NCBI GenBank assembly: GCA_904395905.1
Contig: CAJFNZ010000022.1
Span: 1-45,044, forward strand
From: an uncultured Oscillospiraceae bacterium
GTDB taxonomy: Bacteria; Bacillota; Clostridia; Oscillospirales; Oscillospiraceae
Direction of reading: 5' to 3'
Length of the DNA: 45,044 nucleotides
The stretch's first letter is position 1; each line of letters starts with the position of its first letter. The notes under the pieces are model-generated. The model worked only from the letters and a program-made list of their open reading frames with translations. It did no database searches and was not told the DNA's origin. A program made the translations under genes and the position numbers. Shown one piece after another: positions 11,470 through 21,409 of the stretch.

Positions 11470-11829
11470 TCAGCCCGGCGTCTCCAGATTCAAGACCCCC
11501 TGCATCGGCGAGGTGATGAACGGCGCGCACCGCTCCCGGTGGGCCAGGTGCAGCGGATGGTCCCGGAAGCGCTCCAGGGCCGCCATGTCCGCCAGCTCGA
11601 TGTAGCAGACGACGTCGTACGGCCCGCCGGCCAGGTTCCGCCCCAGCTCCGCCCGGCAGAGGCCCTCAATCCCCTGGAGCGTCTGGAGCGACGCCTGCAT
11701 GACCTGCACCGCCTGGTCGGCCTGGCCGCTCTCCCGGATGTCCTCCCGCAGCTTCCAGAATGAGATGTTCAGCACCATGGAACCCATACCGTCCTTTCGC
11801 TCCGGGCCTCCGGCCCGGGTCTGGAACAC
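11470..11829 (-). CDS. Dabb family (stress-responsive A/B barrel) protein; start probably at an internal ATG
   Basis: MVLNISFWKLREDIRESG...GPYDVVCYIELADMAALERFRDHPLHLAHRERCAPFIT; Dabb signature. Confidence 0.8.
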   Translation of the reverse strand: MFQTRAGGPERKDGMGSMVLNISFWKLREDIRESGQADQAVQVMQASLQTLQGIEGLCRAELGRNLAGGPYDVVCYIELADMAALERFRDHPLHLAHRERCAPFITSPMQGVLNLETPG

Positions 11830-11913
11830 TCTCCCTATACCATACTCGTTTTTTCGTGAAAAATAAAGTCTTTCAGTCCAAAAACTTCATGGGCCGTTCC
11901 GGCGCGCAGTCCG

Positions 11914-12735
11914 CTAGTCCAGGGCGATGCCCAGATAGGGCGCCGGCAGGCCCTCCGGCGCGCCGCCGAGCCAGCGGGCCATGGCAAACGGCTCGCTGCC
12001 GCCGGGCGTCCGGACGAGGAGCTCCTCGCCGCCCGCCATCCCCGCCGCCAGGGAGCCCCCCTCCGCCAGGTCCCCCGGCCAGAGCAGCTCATAGAGGATT
12101 GCCCGGCCTTGGCCGTCCCGGGCCACGCAGGCGCAGCCCTCCAGGCCGTCCTTCTCCAGGCGCAGCAGGCCGCCGCCGTAGAGCCGCGCCGCGGCCTCCT
12201 GGAACGCCAGCACCGGCACGGGGCAGGAGACGTAGGCGCCGTCCTCCAGCAGCCGCTCCCGGAGCGCGCCGTACACCGGCGGCGGCACCGTCTCCGCCGA
12301 CCCGGTGACCGGGACGGCCCGCAGCGTCTCTTGCCGGACGGTGGAGAAGTCCCGGTAGCCGTGGCGGGCATAAAACTGCCGCAGAGACGCCGACCCCGGC
12401 ACCAGCAGCAGCGCCCGGACGCCCCGGGCCGCAAGATAGCCGGCGGCATAGGCCAGCAGCCGGCCGCAGTGGCCGCGGCCCCGGGCGGCCTCGTCGGTGG
12501 CCACGGCGTAGAGGTAGGCGGCCGGCCAGCCGCGGCGCTGCCAGCAGACGGTCTCCGGCAGCCAGCAGGCCATGGCGGCCACCCGCCCCGCCTCCCGGCA
12601 GACGAAGACCTGCTCGGGACGGTAGAGCGTCTGGAAGAAGGCGTCAATCAGGGCGTCGTCGTCGCCGAAGGCCTGCTTCCACAGGGCTTTGAGCTGCGGG
12701 ACCTCCTCCGGGCGGGAGAGGCCGGGGCCTCTCAC
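11914..12735 (-). CDS. GNAT family N-acetyltransferase
   Basis: AYLYAVATDEAARGRGHCGRLLAYAAGYLAARGVRALLLVPGSASLRQFYARHGY; GTG start overlaps TGA of the upstream gene (GTGA). Confidence 0.85.
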   Translation of the reverse strand: MRGPGLSRPEEVPQLKALWKQAFGDDDALIDAFFQTLYRPEQVFVCREAGRVAAMACWLPETVCWQRRGWPAAYLYAVATDEAARGRGHCGRLLAYAAGYLAARGVRALLLVPGSASLRQFYARHGYRDFSTVRQETLRAVPVTGSAETVPPPVYGALRERLLEDGAYVSCPVPVLAFQEAAARLYGGGLLRLEKDGLEGCACVARDGQGRAILYELLWPGDLAEGGSLAAGMAGGEELLVRTPGGSEPFAMARWLGGAPEGLPAPYLGIALD

Positions 12736-13646
12736 AGGGACTCCTCCAGCTCGGCCGTGGCCTTGCACAGGAGGATGTCCGGGTGGTACGACTCCTTGGC
12801 CTTCCGCAGGCCGGGCAGGCCCATGTCGTCCTCCCGGTTCAGGTAGACCACCTCGGGGTACTTCTGGCGGATATACCGGGCGAACTCCCGGTTGATGGTC
12901 GGATAGGCGCCCTGGACCGAGGCGAAGGCCTTCTCAAAGTTCACGTCGAAGGTGTCCGCCTGGATCCGGTTGCCCATGGTGAAGGCGACGATCCGGTCCT
13001 CGGCCCTGAGCAGCAGCCCCTCCAGGCCCAGGGCCTCGTAGTCGTCGAACGCCCGCTGGAGGGCGATTTTTTCGATGCGGAAATCGTGCTCCTCCGAGGT
13101 CTCGCCGTCGTACTGCTCGAACCAGGCGTCGGCCATGTCCCGCGCCAGCCGGAGGTTCTCCGCCGTCAGCGGCTCCACGGACCAGTCGGGATAGAGCTGC
13201 TGGAACTTGTTGCAGTGGTTCCGCTTGGCCTGGAGCTTTTTGCCGCCCAAATCGGCCAGGCGGTTGACGTCGTAGAGGTAGTCGAACGAGGCGCGGTTCT
13301 CCGTGAAGCGGAAGCGGCCGGGATAGAGGGCGTCCAGCTCCTCCTTGCGGTTGCACGTGACGCCCAGCAGGCGCATCGGGTGGCCGTAGGCCTTCGCGTC
13401 GTCAATCAGCTGGTCGATGACGTAGCGCAGGTCCCCGCTGCCGGCGGGATAGGCGTAGTACTTGGTGTCGTTGTACTTGATAAACTGGACCATGTAGTCG
13501 CCCACCTTGGCAATCTGGCCGTAGCCGCGGCCCCAGAGGTAGAGGTTGACGAAGCTACATTCGCTGCCGCGGCAGCCGCTCTTGTGGTACAGCTCGGTAA
13601 TCCAGCCCCGGTCCTCCAGGGTCGGATGGCGAAATTCGATGCTCAA
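12732..13646 (-). CDS. DUF2156 domain protein (phosphatidylglycerol lysyltransferase C-terminal-like acyltransferase fold)
   Basis: LGGKKLQAKRNHCNKFQQLYPDWSVEPLTAENL...GAYPTINREFARYI...YLNREDDMGLPGLRKAKESYHPDILL; DUF2156 signature. Confidence 0.88.
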   Translation of the reverse strand: MSIEFRHPTLEDRGWITELYHKSGCRGSECSFVNLYLWGRGYGQIAKVGDYMVQFIKYNDTKYYAYPAGSGDLRYVIDQLIDDAKAYGHPMRLLGVTCNRKEELDALYPGRFRFTENRASFDYLYDVNRLADLGGKKLQAKRNHCNKFQQLYPDWSVEPLTAENLRLARDMADAWFEQYDGETSEEHDFRIEKIALQRAFDDYEALGLEGLLLRAEDRIVAFTMGNRIQADTFDVNFEKAFASVQGAYPTINREFARYIRQKYPEVVYLNREDDMGLPGLRKAKESYHPDILLCKATAELEESL

Positions 13647-13783
13647 GGCAATTCTCCTTTTGTATTGGTTTTCCGGTTGGCAAAATTTTCGAAGATATCA
13701 TAGCACACCAATGGGAATTTTGCAACCGTTCCGGATGCCGGATCCTTATCGTCTGCAAAAGGGGGCCGCGCCATACAGGAGCG

Positions 13784-13818
13784 CGCCCGGCGCGCCGGGA
13801 AATCCGACGCGCCGGGCG
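13784..13818. terminator. Hairpin terminator
   Basis: CGCCCGGCGCG...CGCGCCGGGCG perfect 11-bp arms at the end of the minus-strand ABC operon. Confidence 0.55.
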
Positions 13819-13822
13819 GTCT

Positions 13823-15670
13823 TCAGGAGAGCTCCGTCATGCCGTGGTAGAGCTGGTAATACTCGCCGTGGAGGTCGAGCAGCGCGTCGTGGTCGCCGCG
13901 CTCGACGATGCGGCCGTGCTCCAGGACGATGATGGCGTTGGCGTTGCGGACGGTGCTGAGCCGGTGGGCGATGACGAAGACCGTCCGCCCCTCCATCAGC
14001 TGGTCCATGCCGGTCTCGATGAGCCGCTCGGTGCGGGTATCGATGTTGGACGTGGCCTCGTCGAGAATCAGCACCGGCGGGTCGGCGATGGCCGCCCGGG
14101 CGATGGCCAGCAGCTGCCGCTGGCCCTGGGAGAGGTTCGCGCCGTCGCCGGTAATCAGCGTGTCGTAGCCCTGGGGCAGCCGGCGGATGAAGGAGTCGGC
14201 GTTGGCGATTTTCGCCGCCGCCACCACCTCGTCGTCGCTTGCGTCCAGCTTGCCGAAGCGGATGTTCTCGGCGATGGTGCCGGTGAACAGGTGCGTGTCC
14301 TGGAGGACGATGCCCAAAGAGCGGCGCAAATCGTCCTTGCGGATTGCCCGGACGTCGATGCCGTCGTAGGTGATGGCGCCGCCCTCGACGTCGTAAAAGC
14401 GGTTGATGAGGTTCGTGATGGTCGTCTTCCCGGCGCCGGTGGAGCCGACGAAGGCGATTTTCTGCCCGGGCTTGGCGTAGAGGCTGATGTCCCGGAGAAT
14501 CGGGTGGCCCGGCACGTAGCCGAAGTCCACGTTCCGGAAGCGCACGTCGCCCCGCAGGAGCGTCAGCGTCCCGTCGGGGGCCTGCCAGGCCCAGCGGCCG
14601 GTCTTCTCGCCGCAGGGGACGAGCGCCCCGTCCCGCTCCTGGACGTGGACCAGCCGGATGCTCCCCTCGTCCACCTCGGGCGGCTCCTCCATCACCCGGA
14701 AGATCCGCTCCGCGCCGGCCAGCGCCGCCAGCAGCAGGCCGCTCTGCTGGGTGAACTGGTTGATGGGCAGGGCCGCCTGGCGGACGAAGACCAGATAGCT
14801 GGCCAGGCTGCCCACGTCAATTTGGCCCCGCAGGGCCATGATGCCGCCCAGCACGGCCACCAGCGCGTAGTTGACGTAGGAGATGCTGACCACGGCCGGA
14901 ATCATCGTGGCCGCGTACTGCTGGGCGCCGGTGCCGGCGTGGCGCAGCCGCTCGTTCTTCTCGTGGAAGACCCGGAGGTTCTCCCGCTCGTGGTTGAAGA
15001 CCTTGACGACCTTCTGGCCGCTGACCATCTCCTCGATGTAGCCGTCCAAATCGCCCAGGCACGCCTGCTGCCGGCCGAAGTACATACGGCTGCGCTTGCC
15101 GGAGTACTGGATGTACGCGAACATGGCCACGTAGCACACGGTCACCACCAGGGAGAGCCGCCAGTTGAGGATGTAGAGAATCACCAGCAGCCCCACCACC
15201 TGGATGAAGCTCTGGATGACCATGGCGAAGGAGTTGTTCAGCGCGTCGGCGACGGTGTCCACGTCGTTGGTGAAATAGCTCATCGTGTCGCCGTGGCGCT
15301 GGCTGTCGAAGAACCGCAGGGGCAGGGTCTGGAGATGGCGGAACAGGTCCCGCCGGATGTCGTAGAGGACGCGCTGGGCCGCCCGGACCATCGCCTGGGT
15401 GTAGCCCAGGGAGGCCAGGACGCCGGCGCCGTAGATGGCGGCCGTCACCAGGACGCCCCGAATCAGCGCCGTCCAGTCGCCGCCGGCCAGGCTGTTGACC
15501 ACGGGGCGAATCATGTACGTGCCCAGGAGGTTCGCCAGCGCGCTCACGGCCGCCAGGACGCCCACCACGCCAATCATCAGGGAATGGCGGCCCAGATACG
15601 AGAACAGCGCCCGGAGCGTGAACCCCAGGTTCTGCGGCCGGCGGCCGCCGGTTTCCGATTTCTTAGCCAT
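13823..15670 (-). CDS. ABC transporter ATP-binding/permease (multidrug/lipid exporter half)
   Basis: N-terminal TMD; GSTGAGKTTITNLINRFYD, LSQGQRQLLAIARAA, LDEATSNIDTRTE. Confidence 0.94.
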   Translation of the reverse strand: MAKKSETGGRRPQNLGFTLRALFSYLGRHSLMIGVVGVLAAVSALANLLGTYMIRPVVNSLAGGDWTALIRGVLVTAAIYGAGVLASLGYTQAMVRAAQRVLYDIRRDLFRHLQTLPLRFFDSQRHGDTMSYFTNDVDTVADALNNSFAMVIQSFIQVVGLLVILYILNWRLSLVVTVCYVAMFAYIQYSGKRSRMYFGRQQACLGDLDGYIEEMVSGQKVVKVFNHERENLRVFHEKNERLRHAGTGAQQYAATMIPAVVSISYVNYALVAVLGGIMALRGQIDVGSLASYLVFVRQAALPINQFTQQSGLLLAALAGAERIFRVMEEPPEVDEGSIRLVHVQERDGALVPCGEKTGRWAWQAPDGTLTLLRGDVRFRNVDFGYVPGHPILRDISLYAKPGQKIAFVGSTGAGKTTITNLINRFYDVEGGAITYDGIDVRAIRKDDLRRSLGIVLQDTHLFTGTIAENIRFGKLDASDDEVVAAAKIANADSFIRRLPQGYDTLITGDGANLSQGQRQLLAIARAAIADPPVLILDEATSNIDTRTERLIETGMDQLMEGRTVFVIAHRLSTVRNANAIIVLEHGRIVERGDHDALLDLHGEYYQLYHGMTELS

Positions 15671-17399
15671 GCGCCTCGTCCCCCTTCATCTGCGTGTGAT
15701 AGATCTCCTGGTAGATGGGGTCGCCCGCCAGCAGTTCCCGGTGGGTGCCGACGGCGTGGATGCGGCCGTCGTCCAGGATGACAATCTGGTCGGCGCCCAT
15801 GACCGACGTGACCCGCTGGGCGATGATCAGCTTCGTCACGTCGGTGCGCCGGGCCAGGGCCTTGCGGATGCGGCCCTCGGTGGCGGTGTCCACGGCGGAG
15901 GTGGAGTCGTCAAAAATCAGGATCTTCGGGTTTTTCAGCAGGGCCCGGGCGATGCACAGCCGCTGCTTCTGGCCGCCGGAGACGTTGACGCCGCCCTGGC
16001 CCAGGTCGCTGTCCAGGCCGCCGGGCATCCGCTCGAGGAACTCGTCGGCGCAGGCGGCGCGGCAGGCCTCCCAGAGCTGCTCGTCGGTGGCCTTCTGGTT
16101 GCCCCAGCAGAGGTTCTCCCGGACGGTGCCCGAGAAGAGGACGTTCTTTTGCAGCACGATGCCCACGGCGTCCCGGAGGGCCTGGAGGTCGTACTCGCGC
16201 ACGTCGTGGCCGCCGACCAGCAGCCGCCCGGCGGTGACGTCGTAGAGCCGCGGGATGAGCTGCACCAGGGTCGTCTTGGCCGCGCCCGTGCCGCCGAGGA
16301 TCCCCACCGTCTGGCCCGAGGCGATGTGGAGCGTCACGTGGGACAGCGCGTCGTTCTGGGCGTCGGCCCGGTAGCGGAAGCTGACGTCCTCGAAGTCGAT
16401 GGAGCCGTCGGGCACCTCGGTCCGGGCGTCCTCCGGGCTGGTCAGGGCCACCGGCTCGTCGAGGACCTCGAGGATCCGCCGGACGCTGGCCAGGGAGCGG
16501 GTCAGTAGCAGGAAGACGTTGGAAATCAGCATCAGGGAATTGAGGACCTGCATCACGTAGCTGAGGAAGCCCGTCAGCTGCCCGACGGCCAGGGAGCCGC
16601 CGAGAATCATGCTGCCGCCGAACCACATGATGAGGACCGTGGCGGTGTACATGGTCAGCTGGAAGGCCGGCAGGTTCAGCACCGCCGTGCGGAAGGTCCG
16701 GCGGCTGGTCTCCGAGAGGGCGTCGTTGGCCTCCTGGAAGCGCCGCTCCTCCCAGTCCCCGCGGACGAAGGCCTTGACGGCCCGGATGGCCGTCAGGTTC
16801 TCCTGGACCACGTTGTTCAGGTGGTCCACAGCCTTCTGGAGGCGGCCGTACATCGGCGCCACCCGCCGGATGACCAGCACGAGGACCAGCGCCAGCACCG
16901 GCGCGCAGACGAAGAACACCAGCGCCAGCCGGGCGTTCATGTAGAAGGACAGGCCGATGCCCATCAGGAACATCACCGGGCTGCGGACCAGCGGGCGGAA
17001 GCCGCCGTTGAGGGCGTTCTGGATGACCGTCACGTCGGTGGTCATCCGGGTCACCAGGGAGGAGGTGCGGAAGCGGTCCAGATTGGCAAAGGAGAACCGC
17101 TGCACCGCCTCGTACTCCGCCGAGCGGATGTGCGCGCCGAGGCCGTACGTGGCGCGGGCGGCGTACCGGGCGTACAGCAGGCCGCTGAGCAGGGAAATCA
17201 GCGCGCAGATGCCCATCCACACGCCCTGGTGGAAGATGAAGCCCAGGTCCCGGTTGGCCACGCCCACGTCGATGATGTCGGCCATCAGCACCGGGATGAC
17301 CAGCTCAAAGCCCGTCTCCACCAGCACCAGCAGCGCCCCAAGGAACAGATCCCGGCGGTACGGGCCCAGGTATCCCGCCAGGCGGCGCAGCTCCCTCAT
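15663..17399 (-). CDS. ABC transporter ATP-binding/permease (second half of heterodimeric exporter)
   Basis: TMD; GGTGAAKTTLVQLIPRLYD, VSGGQKQRLCIARALL, FDDSTSAVDTATE; overlaps the next gene. Asp replaces the Walker B catalytic Glu, and the Walker A is degenerate (GAAKTT). Confidence 0.94.
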   Translation of the reverse strand: MRELRRLAGYLGPYRRDLFLGALLVLVETGFELVIPVLMADIIDVGVANRDLGFIFHQGVWMGICALISLLSGLLYARYAARATYGLGAHIRSAEYEAVQRFSFANLDRFRTSSLVTRMTTDVTVIQNALNGGFRPLVRSPVMFLMGIGLSFYMNARLALVFFVCAPVLALVLVLVIRRVAPMYGRLQKAVDHLNNVVQENLTAIRAVKAFVRGDWEERRFQEANDALSETSRRTFRTAVLNLPAFQLTMYTATVLIMWFGGSMILGGSLAVGQLTGFLSYVMQVLNSLMLISNVFLLLTRSLASVRRILEVLDEPVALTSPEDARTEVPDGSIDFEDVSFRYRADAQNDALSHVTLHIASGQTVGILGGTGAAKTTLVQLIPRLYDVTAGRLLVGGHDVREYDLQALRDAVGIVLQKNVLFSGTVRENLCWGNQKATDEQLWEACRAACADEFLERMPGGLDSDLGQGGVNVSGGQKQRLCIARALLKNPKILIFDDSTSAVDTATEGRIRKALARRTDVTKLIIAQRVTSVMGADQIVILDDGRIHAVGTHRELLAGDPIYQEIYHTQMKGDEAHG

Positions 17400-17836
17400 T
17401 GGTCCGCCTCCCGGTTCAGCGCCGTGCGCAGATTCCGGTAGGCCCGGCTCAGATAGTCGGCCAGCTGCGCCCGCTCCTCCTCGGAGAAGCCCTCGAGCAT
17501 CGTCTGCTCCATGGCCTGCCGCCGGTGCTGCCAGGACTCGTGAGCCCGCCGGCCCAACTCGGTCAGGTGAATCAGGCCCGTCTTCCGCCCGGCGCGGGAC
17601 GTGCCCCGCTGGATGAAGCCGTTGCGGTCCAGGCTGTCGAGCATCCGGCAGACGGCCGCGGGGTCGATTTCAAAGTATTCGGCCATGTCCTTCTGGAGAC
17701 ACGGGCCGTTCGTGGCCAGGAACGACAGCAGCTTCGGCTGCCCCGCCCCCAGCCCCATGCCGGCAAGGCCGGCGCGCATATATGCCCGCTGCGCATGGTA
17801 CGCCCGATACAGCAGCATCTGGTACGTCTTTTCCAT
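17396..17836 (-). CDS. MarR family transcriptional regulator
   Basis: LSFLATNGPCLQKDMAEYFEIDPAAVCRMLDSLDRNGFIQRGTSRAGRKTGLIHLTELGRR winged helix; ATGA overlap with ABC gene. Confidence 0.92.
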   Translation of the reverse strand: MEKTYQMLLYRAYHAQRAYMRAGLAGMGLGAGQPKLLSFLATNGPCLQKDMAEYFEIDPAAVCRMLDSLDRNGFIQRGTSRAGRKTGLIHLTELGRRAHESWQHRRQAMEQTMLEGFSEEERAQLADYLSRAYRNLRTALNREADQ

Positions 17837-17879
17837 GGGGTGCCCTCCTCTGTTCTCTCCGTAAATTCCATGTTAAGCG

Positions 17880-17918
17880 TTGATACATCAATCATACGAG
17901 GATTTCTGGCTTTGTCAA
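17880..17918 (-). promoter_or_regulatory. marR-ABC promoter with candidate MarR operator
   Basis: Minus strand TTGACA (17913-17918) - 16 bp - TATGAT (17891-17896), overlapped by TTGAT-AC-ATCAA dyad at 17880-17891. Confidence 0.55.
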
Positions 17919-18008
17919 GAGGGAAAACGCGCTTTCCGGTTGCGGCGGGCGCGAGAAGCGGGTATACTAGGGGACGGACAACCGGAGTACAGGGAAGGGG
18001 GGATTGCC

Positions 18009-18677
18009 GTGACAACGGTGCTGCTGGTGGACGACGAGCGGACGATTGTGGAGAGCCTGGGCGCGTACCTGCGTCAGGAGGGCTTCCGGGTGGAGGCGGC
18101 CGGTTCCGTGGCCGGGGCCCTGGCCTTGTCCGGGCCGTGGGACCTGGCGCTGCTGGATGTGACGCTGCCCGACGGCAGCGGTCTGGACATCTGCCGCTGC
18201 CTGCGGCAGCGGGGGGACACGCCGGTGATTTTCCTGACGGCCTCGGACGACGAGGCCAGCGTCGTCCGGGGGTTCGAGGCCGGGGCCGACGACTACGTCT
18301 CCAAGCCCTTCCGCCCCCGGGAGCTGATTTCCCGGATGCGCAGCGTGCTGCGCCGGGCCGGCAAGGCGGGCCTCCTCACCTGCGGCCCGCTGACGGCCGA
18401 CCCGGCCCGGGGCACCGTCTCCCGGGACGGCCGGGAGCTGACCCTGTCGGCCCTGGAGTACCGGCTGCTGCTGGTGCTGCTCCACAACCAGGGAGCCGTG
18501 CTGCGCCGGGAGCGGCTGCTGGAGGAGATCTGGGACGTCGGCGGCGGCTTCGTCAACGACAACACGCTGACCGTCTACATCAAGCGCCTGCGGGAGAAAA
18601 TCGAGGACGACCCCCAGCACCCGGCGCTCCTGCGGACGGTCCGGGGCCTGGGCTACCGGATGGGAGGGACGCCGTGA
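18009..18677 (+). CDS. Response regulator, OmpR/PhoB family
   Basis: VLLVDDERTIVESLGAYLRQEGF...LALLDVTLPDGSGLDICR...PFRPRELISRM; winged-helix C-terminus. GTG start at 18009. Confidence 0.93.
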   Translation: MTTVLLVDDERTIVESLGAYLRQEGFRVEAAGSVAGALALSGPWDLALLDVTLPDGSGLDICRCLRQRGDTPVIFLTASDDEASVVRGFEAGADDYVSKPFRPRELISRMRSVLRRAGKAGLLTCGPLTADPARGTVSRDGRELTLSALEYRLLLVLLHNQGAVLRRERLLEEIWDVGGGFVNDNTLTVYIKRLREKIEDDPQHPALLRTVRGLGYRMGGTP

Positions 18678-19681
18678 AGCTGCTGCGCAACCCGGAGGTC
18701 CGCCGCGGGCTGCTCCTCTGGGCGGCGGCCGCGGCGCTCCTGGCCGCGGGGGCCGCTTGGACGGCCGGCCCGGCCGCCGCCGGGTGGGTCCTGGCCGCCG
18801 CCTGCGGGCTGGCGGCGCTTCACCTCGCGGAGACGCGCCGCCGCTACCGGCAGCTGGCCCGGCTGGCCGGGGAGCTGGAGGAGATGCTCCACGGCGCGGA
18901 GGGCTCCCTGGAGCGGTACCGGGAGGGGGAGCTGGCCATCCTCCAGAACCAGCTGGCCAAAATGGTCCCCCGCCTCCGGGAGCAGGCCGAGGCCCTGGGC
19001 CGGGACAAGCGGTTCCTGGCCGACGCCATGGCCGACCTCTCCCACCAGCTGCGCACGCCGCTGACCTCCCTGGAGCTGACGGCGGCGCTGCTGGCCCGGG
19101 AGCCGCTGGAGGAGGGCCGCCGCCGTCAGCTGACGGGCGAGCTGCGCCGCCTTCTCCAGCGGGTGGACTGGCTGGTGGAGACGATGCTCAAGCTCTCCCG
19201 CCTGGACGCCGGCACGGTGACCATGGCCCGGGAGCCGGTGGACGCGGCGGAGCTGGTGGCCCAGGCGGCCGCGCCCCTGGCCGTCCCTCTGGATCTGCGG
19301 GACATCACCCTGACCGTGGAGGCCGCCGGCGGCGAGACCTTCACCGGCGACATGGCCTGGTCGGTGGAGGCCCTGGGCAACATCCTGAAAAACTGCATGG
19401 AGCACACGCCGCCCGGCGGGGCCATCCGCGTGCAGGTCCGCCAGACGCCCATTTTCACCGAGATTGCCGTGGCCGACACCGGCCCGGGCATCGCGCCGGA
19501 GGACCTGCCGCGCCTGTTCGAGCGGTTCTACCGGGGCCGGCACGCCGGGGACGGCAGCGTCGGCATCGGCCTGGCCCTGGCCCGGCAGATTGTGGCCATG
19601 GAGAACGGCACCATCCAGGCGGCCAACGGCCGCGGCGGCGGGGCGGTCTTCACCCTGCGCTTCTACCACGGGACTGTGTAA
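18674..19681 (+). CDS. Sensor histidine kinase
   Basis: DAMADLSHQLRTPLTSLELTAALL (H-box), NILKNCMEHTPPGGAI (N), ADTGPGIAPEDLPRLFERFYRG, GIGLALARQIV; GTGA overlap with response regulator. Confidence 0.93.
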   Translation: MKLLRNPEVRRGLLLWAAAAALLAAGAAWTAGPAAAGWVLAAACGLAALHLAETRRRYRQLARLAGELEEMLHGAEGSLERYREGELAILQNQLAKMVPRLREQAEALGRDKRFLADAMADLSHQLRTPLTSLELTAALLAREPLEEGRRRQLTGELRRLLQRVDWLVETMLKLSRLDAGTVTMAREPVDAAELVAQAAAPLAVPLDLRDITLTVEAAGGETFTGDMAWSVEALGNILKNCMEHTPPGGAIRVQVRQTPIFTEIAVADTGPGIAPEDLPRLFERFYRGRHAGDGSVGIGLALARQIVAMENGTIQAANGRGGGAVFTLRFYHGTV

Positions 19682-19722
19682 CCCCCGGACGGGACGCTTT
19701 TGGACGTCCCTTCCGGGGGTTT
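19682..19722 (+). terminator. Rho-independent-like terminator
   Basis: ACCCCCGGA-cGGGACG...CGTCCC-TTCCGGGGGTTT hairpin after the TCS operon. Confidence 0.6.
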
Positions 19723-19744
19723 CGGCAGCACGGGCCATCCCTAT

Positions 19745-21340
19745 TTATTTCCCCGGGAGGCAGGCCACGGCGGCCTCCTCCGCCGGCAGGGCGGCGCGGT
19801 AGCGCTCCATGAACCGGGCGAAGCCCCGGACGTCCGCCTCGTCGGGCGCGACGGTCGCCACCGCCTTGCCGGCGAAGACGCGGTCCGCCAGGTAGGCCCG
19901 GAGGGACTCCCCGGCGGCGCGGCGGGCGGCGTAGGCCGCCAGCAGGGCCATGCCCCACGGGCCGCCCTCCCCGGCCGTCTCCAGGACCGACACCGGCGTC
20001 CCGGCAACCGCCGCCAGGATCCGCTGGCCGGCCTCGGGCGTCTTGAAGAAGCCGCCGTGACCCATGAGCCGGTCCACCGCGACCTGCTCCCGCGCCAGCA
20101 GGTCCAGCCCCGCCTTGAGGCTGGCCACCGCCCCGTAGAGCTGGGCGCGCATCAGCGCCGGGAAGGAGAAGTCGCTCTCCGGCCCCCGGACCAGCAGGGG
20201 CCGGCCCTCGGCCAGGCCCATCAGCGGCTCGCCGGCCAGGTAGTTGTAGAGCACCAGCCCGCCGCCGTCGGCCGGGCCCCGGAGGGCCGTCCGGAACATG
20301 GCGGTGAAGATGGCGTCCATGTCCGGCGTCTGCCCCAGCGCCTCCAGGAAGCCGGCGTACATCCCGGCCCAGGCGTTGAGTTCGTTGGTGCAGTTGTTGC
20401 CGTGGACCATGGCCACCGGCGCGCCGTCGGGCGTCGTCACCAGGTCAATCTCCGGATAGGGCCGGCGCAGCGGCCGCTCCAGGACGAGCATCGCGAAAAT
20501 CGACGTGCCGGCCGACACGTTGCCTGTCCGCGGCGCCACGGAGTCGGTGGCCGCCATGCCGGTGCCGGCGTCGCCCTCGGGCGGGCACAGCGGGACGCCC
20601 GGCAGCAGGTCCCCGTCCGGGTCCAGGAGCCGCGCCCCCTCGGCGGTCAGGGCGCCGGCGTCCTCGCCGGCCGGGAGGACCTGGGGCAGGATCTCCCGCA
20701 GGCCGCGCCGGAATCCCCGGGCGGCGGCCAGGGTGTCGAAGCTGTCGGCCATGGCCCCGTCGTAGTCCCCGGCGGCGCTGTCGATGGGGAACATACCGCT
20801 GGCGTCGCCGACGCCCAGGACCCGCCGCCCCGTCAGCCGCCAGTGGACGTAGCCGGAGAGCGTCGTCAGGAACTCGATGCGGCCCACGTGGTCCTCGCCG
20901 TCCAGCAGCGCCTGGTACAGGTGGGCCGCGCTCCACCGCTGGGGGATGTGGAAGCCGAAGCAGCCGCTCAGGGCCTCGGCCGCGGCGGCGGCCGTGGTGT
21001 TCCGCCAGGTGCGGAAGGGCGAGAGCAGCCGTCCGTCCCGGTCCAGCGGCAGATAGCCGTGCATCATGGCCGAGACGCCCATGGCCGCCAGGCGCGTCAA
21101 CGTCACGCCGCAGCGGCGGGCCACGTCGGCTTTCAAATCGGCATAGGCCGCCCGGAGGCCGGTCCAGACGTCGTCCAGGTGGTACGTCCAGTAGCCGCCC
21201 TCATAGCGGTTTTCCCAGGCGTAGCTGCCCGAGGCCAGGACCTCGTGCTCTGGGCCGATGAGGACCGCCTTGATGCGGGTCGAGCCCAGTTCCAGGCCGA
21301 GGATTGCCTGGCCGCCGGTGAGAATCGTGCGGGTGTCCAT
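19745..21340 (-). CDS. FGGY-family carbohydrate kinase (substrate not assignable)
   Basis: ILGLELGSTRIKAVLIGPEHEVLASGSYAWENRYEGGYWTYHLDDVWTGLRAAYADL...; FGGY N-terminal and C-terminal motifs (GGFFKTPEAGQRILAAVAGTPVSVLETAGEGGPWGMALLAAYA). Confidence 0.88.
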   Translation of the reverse strand: MDTRTILTGGQAILGLELGSTRIKAVLIGPEHEVLASGSYAWENRYEGGYWTYHLDDVWTGLRAAYADLKADVARRCGVTLTRLAAMGVSAMMHGYLPLDRDGRLLSPFRTWRNTTAAAAAEALSGCFGFHIPQRWSAAHLYQALLDGEDHVGRIEFLTTLSGYVHWRLTGRRVLGVGDASGMFPIDSAAGDYDGAMADSFDTLAAARGFRRGLREILPQVLPAGEDAGALTAEGARLLDPDGDLLPGVPLCPPEGDAGTGMAATDSVAPRTGNVSAGTSIFAMLVLERPLRRPYPEIDLVTTPDGAPVAMVHGNNCTNELNAWAGMYAGFLEALGQTPDMDAIFTAMFRTALRGPADGGGLVLYNYLAGEPLMGLAEGRPLLVRGPESDFSFPALMRAQLYGAVASLKAGLDLLAREQVAVDRLMGHGGFFKTPEAGQRILAAVAGTPVSVLETAGEGGPWGMALLAAYAARRAAGESLRAYLADRVFAGKAVATVAPDEADVRGFARFMERYRAALPAEEAAVACLPGK

Positions 21341-21409
21341 GGGAACTCCTCCTTTGCGGCCGCCGGGGGCCGGTTGTTGCCTCCAGTATACGCGGCCGGC
21401 CGGAAAAGG

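Noticed and set aside
13844-15781. 645-aa plus-strand ORF opposite the ABC exporter
   Set aside because: Antisense shadow of a clear ABC transporter; no recognizable domains.
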